From NCBI GenBank assembly GCA_964035545.1, contig OZ037766.1, positions 14,559,222-14,623,221 on the forward strand: a stretch of DNA of 64,000 bases, written 5' to 3'. Each line of letters begins with the position of its first letter. Positions within the stretch are counted from its first letter, which is position 1. The stretch comes from Bugula neritina (Eukaryota > Bryozoa > Gymnolaemata > Cheilostomatida > Bugulidae). Of this stretch, positions 59,986 through 64,000 are shown piece after piece. The translations under genes were made by a program, and so were the position numbers. The notes beneath the pieces are model-generated. The model saw only the letters and a program-made list of their open reading frames with translations, had not been told where the DNA came from and ran no database searches.

Positions 59986-60744
59986 TTAAACTTCTCTTAA
60001 ATGAAATCTTATTGAAAGTTGTTCGCCGCTAAGATCTAATAAATTACCTTTTTGATCCGTTACCGTAACGGTTAACGTCTTAATATATTTAACGTGAACG
60101 GGTAAGTATATTAAATTATGAGGTTTTTCTATTATTTTATATCCAGGACTAACGCTCGGAAAAAATGAATAGATAACGGGTTTATAAGTACCATCGATAT
60201 AACTTCCGTTGATACAATCAACTTGTACGTGTATAGCGTTTATATTTAAAATATTTACTATGTTCGTAGCTTCGATATATGGTTGATTATATATCGCCGC
60301 GTCAAAACCTAAAACGTCTCTTAAAGAATCTTCAACGTTAAAATCTATTCGATAATTTGGTTTTAATTTAAGTATAATTCTAAAAGTTACTTTATTAGCT
60401 TGCAAAGTAATACCGTTTCTATTACCCCCCTCTTTTACTATTTCGTCTTGAATAGCTTCTTCTAGTTGATCTAATTCGTACACTCCGACTGGTAACGAAA
60501 CTAAATGCCACGTAGTACCACCGTCTTTAGACCATCTATAGGAATTTCTATCGGTACTAATGTTTGGAAAAGAATAAAACGTATCCAAACTAATAAGACA
60601 CATTTCGTATTTTTTATTTTTATTTAACTCTATAGGCGGATTAAGTTGAGTAATTATTCTCGTTTTAGTATCGGTAACTCCTATAGTCATCGTTTGTTTA
60701 GAGGCCGTATTATCGGCAATTTCTCTTAAAATTCTATTATCCAT
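59986..60744 (-). CDS. mCP: Penton-like minor capsid protein (single jelly roll)
   Basis: 252 aa, beta-rich. Landmarks: NKKYEMCLISLDTFYSFPNI in the first quarter, a VGVYELDQLEEAIQ helix, and a C-terminal LIYLPV...LTVTVTDQKGNLLDLSGE...IRFHL block, which is characteristic of the Polinton minor capsid protein that forms capsid vertices. Starts at TATATAAATG; the TAA in that motif is the stop codon of the major capsid gene, so the two frames abut without spacer, which suggests joint expression. Confidence 0.85.
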   Translation of the reverse strand: MDNRILREIADNTASKQTMTIGVTDTKTRIITQLNPPIELNKNKKYEMCLISLDTFYSFPNISTDRNSYRWSKDGGTTWHLVSLPVGVYELDQLEEAIQDEIVKEGGNRNGITLQANKVTFRIILKLKPNYRIDFNVEDSLRDVLGFDAAIYNQPYIEATNIVNILNINAIHVQVDCINGSYIDGTYKPVIYSFFPSVSPGYKIIEKPHNLIYLPVHVKYIKTLTVTVTDQKGNLLDLSGEQLSIRFHLREV

Positions 60745-62019
60745 TTATATAACTTTTAAATTATTTCCATCGGAACCGAGAGACATGGTTTTATCGGATA
60801 GAATTAACGCGTAAGCTTGAGTATCAGCCGGCACGTTTTGACTAAACTGAACTCTCAATTGAATATCGGCTACGCTATTCTTAAGAGCTTCGCTTTGCTT
60901 ACTAACGTCTATTACGAACAAAGCGTAAAGATCTTTATATTCCGAAGGTAATACGTTCGAATAAGCGATTAGTTCGTTTATACCGTAATATTCTCCGCAA
61001 AATTTAGAAGCGTCTCCGTAAACTCTACTAAACTTCATTTTAGCGAAATCTATATCGTAATCAACTTCGGGATACCGCTCACTGTTTAGCATCGCGTATA
61101 CGCTTTTAACGTTAACGTGATCGAATACGGCTGGATTAGTCGTTTGACTTTCATTCTTACCCGTTTGAAAACCTACAATAATATATTTAGGTTTTTCCGT
61201 ATCACCTCTAGAACCCAAACGCCACGTAAAGTTTGTAGTTTGCGGCACCGCGATACTATCACACCACCTAGACCTATAAATTATGGGTAGCTGCGTCTTA
61301 CTCTCTATAATTTTATAGAGTTTATTTTTCATTTCAAAACTAGGCGTTACGTGAGGCATCCACCACGACACTTTATCCAACGTTATTTTTCCCGCGTCTA
61401 CACCGTTTGCTCTAAATATAGCGTTATCGTTAGTATCGCGTACGAGAGTGAGTTGATGTTTTATACCGTACAAAACTTTTTCGTAATCGTCGGCGAACCC
61501 AAACAAATGTCTGAGATCCACTTTAATACTAAAAGTACCTTTAGGATCGGGCTTTTGTATAATATAAATTTGACGCGCGTTAAAACCTAAATTAGCGGCG
61601 GCAGCGGCTGCGGTAGTATCTTTTGACCACAACTGATTAAGACCTCTCGACTTGCCGTAGTCGTCGGGATAAGTTAGTAAACCCATCATAGTCGAAGCGT
61701 GTCCGGGATTATTTATATATTCCAAGTCGTGTCCGTCGAGTTGATATCTAACGCTTTTAAACAAATAAGCCATACCGTTATTCGTCAACGTTACTAAGTC
61801 AGCGTCGGCGTATGCGGTTCCATCGGCTTTAGTTAGACGACCTTCGATAATCAAATAACTTTTACTAGGCTGAACGTACAAATCTTGTTGATTAATAACT
61901 ATTCTAATTTCACCGGGATTATCCAAATTCGTTCCCGTTACGGGTTCGTATTCGTGCACTTGATCGCGTTCTACGCTCGTATCGAGTACAATTTTTTGTG
62001 TAATGTTCAGAGAGTCCAT
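60745..62019 (-). CDS. MCP: Major capsid protein, putative double jelly roll
   Basis: 424 aa, beta-rich, intact. Landmarks: a conserved N-terminal region with YLIIEGRLTK, YQLDGHDLEYINNPG, an HLFGFADDYEKVLYGIKHQL segment in the middle, and KPKYIIVGFQTGKNE in the second half. This fits the capsid protein carried next to the penton gene in Polinton-type elements. It is somewhat shorter than many Polinton major capsid proteins, so loops may be reduced. Start motif is the variant TATAATAAATG. It is more GC- and CpG-rich than the other genes of the element, as often seen for highly expressed genes (inference). Confidence 0.8.
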   Translation of the reverse strand: MDSLNITQKIVLDTSVERDQVHEYEPVTGTNLDNPGEIRIVINQQDLYVQPSKSYLIIEGRLTKADGTAYADADLVTLTNNGMAYLFKSVRYQLDGHDLEYINNPGHASTMMGLLTYPDDYGKSRGLNQLWSKDTTAAAAAANLGFNARQIYIIQKPDPKGTFSIKVDLRHLFGFADDYEKVLYGIKHQLTLVRDTNDNAIFRANGVDAGKITLDKVSWWMPHVTPSFEMKNKLYKIIESKTQLPIIYRSRWCDSIAVPQTTNFTWRLGSRGDTEKPKYIIVGFQTGKNESQTTNPAVFDHVNVKSVYAMLNSERYPEVDYDIDFAKMKFSRVYGDASKFCGEYYGINELIAYSNVLPSEYKDLYALFVIDVSKQSEALKNSVADIQLRVQFSQNVPADTQAYALILSDKTMSLGSDGNNLKVI

Positions 62020-62040
62020 TTATTATAGTAAAATAATTTC

Positions 62041-62400
62041 TTAATAAGCTATAGCTTGCCCGCTTCCTTCTAAAATATTGGCAATAGCGTTTTCTCCCTC
62101 GCTAAGCGATCTTAATATATTTTGCCTTTGAATATCATTAAGAGGTTGACTAAGACTTTTTAATATTTTTTGTCGTTTAGTATCATTAAGAGGTACTCGA
62201 TTTAATCTTTTCTTTCGATTTTTTATCGCGTTAACAATTTTTTCACCGGCCGCGGTACCCGCTTTGGCTATAGCCTTTTTACCTAATTCTCTTACGCTGG
62301 AATTACTAGCTAATTTAGTTACTACATTTTTAATGGTGTCGAATATTCCACCACCGGCGTAGTGTCTTTGTAATCGTTGTCTTTTATCGTAAACGTACAT
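62041..62400 (-). CDS. Small basic virion-type protein
   Basis: 119 aa, strongly basic (KNRKKRLNR) with a glycine-led amphipathic helix GGGIFDTIKNVVTKLA and alanine-rich AKAGTAAGEKI. Contains an internal repeat: VPLNDTKRQKILKSLS is followed by QPLNDIQRQNILRSLS. Composition fits a DNA-condensing or membrane-interacting minor core protein like the small basic proteins of adenovirus-like elements, but no certain family match. Start motif TATAATAAATG, 3 bp after the upstream gene. Confidence 0.6.
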   Translation of the reverse strand: MYVYDKRQRLQRHYAGGGIFDTIKNVVTKLASNSSVRELGKKAIAKAGTAAGEKIVNAIKNRKKRLNRVPLNDTKRQKILKSLSQPLNDIQRQNILRSLSEGENAIANILEGSGQAIAY

Positions 62401-62403
62401 TTA

Positions 62404-63216
62404 TTATAGACGTAAAAGAATGTTTTCGTATTGGTTACGAGTAATTTCTTTCATTCTAAGTAATTCGTCTAATATAGCTACAATTTCGTTTCGTACTCCT
62501 GTATTTCCGGCTTTAGCGCTAGAAATTAAAAGTTGAAGTCGTTCTACTAAAGCGTCAGGATCCGACGATAAATATACTACTCCCTCACCCCTTTTAGCTT
62601 TTTTACTATCGGCGAGTTTCGCTCTCCGAGGATATAATTGCTCCCAAATAGGTCTAACAATACGTTTCCATTTATCACTATTTTTATCTACGGGACCGCG
62701 TTTACTTTGATATATAGCCCCGCTATTATCGAGTATACTTTTATAATTTTCATAATCATCGTCATTATATCCTACAGGCGTTTTACGCGTTAAAAGACTT
62801 AAAAGTCCTCTAGTTGCCAAATATTCTTTACCATCAAAAATTATTTTACCATCGTTAAAATTTATAGGCTTAGTACCTATAACGTGTCTATTACCATCCC
62901 ACTTTACGTTATAAGCTCCGGGTTCTAAGCCGGCTAAAGCGTTTTGAGTATATTCGTCTAAATTTATAACTCCATCCGTTATCGCTTGCAAAGGAGTATA
63001 GTTTTGTACGACTGAATTTTGCAGCTGTTTTAACGCTTCAGTCGTTTGAGCTTGAGAAGCGATTACGGGTTCAAAATATTTTTCTTGAGCTATTACGGCA
63101 TTTAATTCTCGCTCGCGTTCTCGTTTAAAATTCTCTTTTATTCTATTCTTTCGAGAAATAAAATCTTGTACGATTTTATCTCTTTTTATAGGATCGTGAA
63201 TCTTTAAGTAACTCAT
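62404..63216 (-). CDS. Conserved Polinton-type protein of unknown function
   Basis: 270 aa. N-terminal charged coiled-coil (RIKENFKRERERELNAV), central segment with WDGNRHVIGTKPINF, IIFDGKEYLATRGLLSLLTR and a KWKRIVRPIWEQLYPRR-type motif, then a helical C-terminal part. The central pattern (G-x-K-P/I...DGK-Y-GT-GL-LLT) recurs in proteins of invertebrate Polinton-like elements, but I know no function. It sits first in the capsid gene block, with TATATAAATG at its start. Could be a virion assembly or structural protein. Confidence 0.75.
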   Translation of the reverse strand: MSYLKIHDPIKRDKIVQDFISRKNRIKENFKRERERELNAVIAQEKYFEPVIASQAQTTEALKQLQNSVVQNYTPLQAITDGVINLDEYTQNALAGLEPGAYNVKWDGNRHVIGTKPINFNDGKIIFDGKEYLATRGLLSLLTRKTPVGYNDDDYENYKSILDNSGAIYQSKRGPVDKNSDKWKRIVRPIWEQLYPRRAKLADSKKAKRGEGVVYLSSDPDALVERLQLLISSAKAGNTGVRNEIVAILDELLRMKEITRNQYENILLRL

Positions 63217-63234
63217 TTATATAAACACAAATTT

Positions 63235-63325
63235 GTGTCTACATTTGTGTCCACTGGACACAATTTGTGTCTACTTTTGTGTCCACTGGACACAATTTGT
63301 GTCCACTTTTGTGTCTAGTGTCCAC
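63235..63325. repeat. 32-bp tandem repeats with palindromic core
   Basis: Two full 32-bp units (63235-63266 and 63267-63298) plus a partial third, each built of gtgtctac, ttttgtgtcc and the palindrome tgtccactggaca. Located in the only sizeable non-coding gap of the right half, between the integrase and the 270-aa gene. Candidate control or protein-binding region. Confidence 0.9.
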
Positions 63326-64000
63326 TATAATCGTTCTAAAACGTTTAAATTTACCCAAGAGTTTTGAGAATCGGGATAACCCAACCATTTTACTAAAGCC
63401 TTTTTACCTTTCTTTTTAATTACGCGCTCTATTCTATAAATTTCTTGACTCGTCTTTTGTAATTCCTGTTCGTAAAAGGTTCCTTGAATTTCTTCTCCTC
63501 CCGAGTCGGTTAATTTATAAGTAGTCGGATTAGTATATAATATTTTACTTATAGTAAACACTTCCTCCGTCCATCTAACGGTATAACCTTTTTCAAACGT
63601 TCGTTTTTTACGAGGTATACGCACTCTATCACCTATAGTAAATTTAGGTTTAGAAGGCGCTGGTAAGTTTGGATATAATTTTACGCGTACTTTATTTTCA
63701 TTAGAAGGATTACTAGCTTCAATCGGTGTCATTCCAATAGACGAATGTTTAGTCTCGTTATACCGTTTTACTAAATCTTTTAGTACGTCTATATATTTAT
63801 AAGTATTATTCGCCGAAAAATATTTAAACATTCGCTCTTTCATTGTTCTATTCCACCTCTCTACTACGCTAGACTTTTCTTCATTTTCCGTAGAATATAA
63901 TTCTATTAAGGACTTTACGTCTTTATTATAAAACTCTTTTCCCTTGTCAACCCATAAACGTTGCGGCTTACGATGAGTAAAAATAGTTTTTAAAGCTAAA
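63325..64000 (-). CDS. INT: Retroviral-type integrase with chromodomain, 5' cut off
   Basis: Coding continues without a stop from the window edge (64000) to the stop at 63325, about 224 residues visible. Integrase core motifs: second catalytic Asp in LWVDKGKEF and the catalytic Glu in STENEEKSSVVERWNRT; the first Asp and the zinc-binding N terminus lie beyond the window. After the core come an SH3-like segment (FTIGDRVRIPRKKRTFEKG) and a C-terminal chromodomain (YRIERVIKKKGKKALVKWL). The enzyme inserts the element's DNA, and the chromodomain may steer insertion to marked chromatin. An internal ATG at 63843 is not the true start. Confidence 0.93.
   Translation of the reverse strand, partial: LALKTIFTHRKPQRLWVDKGKEFYNKDVKSLIELYSTENEEKSSVVERWNRTMKERMFKYFSANNTYKYIDVLKDLVKRYNETKHSSIGMTPIEASNPSNENKVRVKLYPNLPAPSKPKFTIGDRVRIPRKKRTFEKGYTVRWTEEVFTISKILYTNPTTYKLTDSGGEEIQGTFYEQELQKTSQEIYRIERVIKKKGKKALVKWLGYPDSQNSWVNLNVLERL

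Larger units (their letters stand above)
52278..64000. mobile_element. Polinton/Maverick element, right end cut off
   Basis: Virus-like self-synthesising DNA transposon. Diagnostic set: protein-primed family B DNA polymerase, adenovirus-type cysteine protease, retroviral-type integrase with a chromodomain, a penton-like minor capsid protein and a major capsid protein, all intronless and intact. The left edge is placed at the palindrome beginning agtagtagg (52278), because that is where the repeated terminal modules begin and Polinton termini usually start with AG. This is inferred, since the matching right terminus and target duplication lie outside the window. The packaging ATPase was not found and may lie beyond 64000. 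CpG is abundant here and scarce in the flanking DNA. Confidence 0.93.

Noticed and set aside
63235-63325. CRISPR array
   Set aside because: Only two to three adjacent direct repeats without spacers, in animal DNA.

Overview
The window is animal nuclear DNA. Its genes are split by many GT-AG introns, it is AT-rich with scarce CpG, and it carries SINE- and MITE-like repeats, microsatellites and a large virus-like DNA transposon. The gene content (two-pore channel, laminin-type/IPT receptor tyrosine kinase, BHMT, Hint/Hog protein) fits a non-bilaterian or other invertebrate. A sponge is my best guess, mainly because of the EGF-Hog protein and the unusual receptor kinase, but the species is an inference.

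Layout. (1) 1-13772, + strand: a two-pore cation channel gene, with the first six-helix repeat only partly present. Its last intron holds a 3.2 kb decayed DNA transposon. (2) 15815-30532, +: a 21-exon receptor tyrosine kinase of 1049 aa: signal peptide, laminin-N-terminal-like domain, laminin/EGF-type cysteine module, IPT/TIG-like region, one membrane helix and a MET-like kinase. (3) 32364-36487, -: a 9-exon betaine-homocysteine methyltransferase-like enzyme of 327 aa. (4) 39805-45922, -: an 8-exon secreted protein of 321 aa whose sequence and intron phases match the N-terminal ectodomain of the receptor kinase in (2). (5) 48133-51649, +: a 6-exon secreted EGF + Hint/Hog protein of 361 aa, Hedgehog-related but without a Hedge domain. 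(6) 52278-64000: the left part of a Polinton/Maverick element, cut by the window edge. It has twelve intact intronless open reading frames plus a partial integrase, including protein-primed DNA polymerase B, adenovirus-type protease, penton-like and major capsid proteins.

How the parts relate. Genes 2 and 4 look like an inverted local duplication that made a membrane receptor and a soluble relative sharing one ligand-binding-type domain, with the BHMT gene between them. The Polinton is compact like a virus. Nearly every gene start carries the same TATATAAATG-type motif fused to its ATG, and in several junctions the TAA of that motif is the stop codon of the upstream gene. Its CpG-rich composition contrasts with the CpG-poor host DNA, which suggests a recent arrival. 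The missing packaging ATPase, the start of the integrase and the right terminus would lie beyond position 64000.

All exon structures were read by eye from homology, reading-frame continuity and GT-AG borders. No transcript or database evidence was available.
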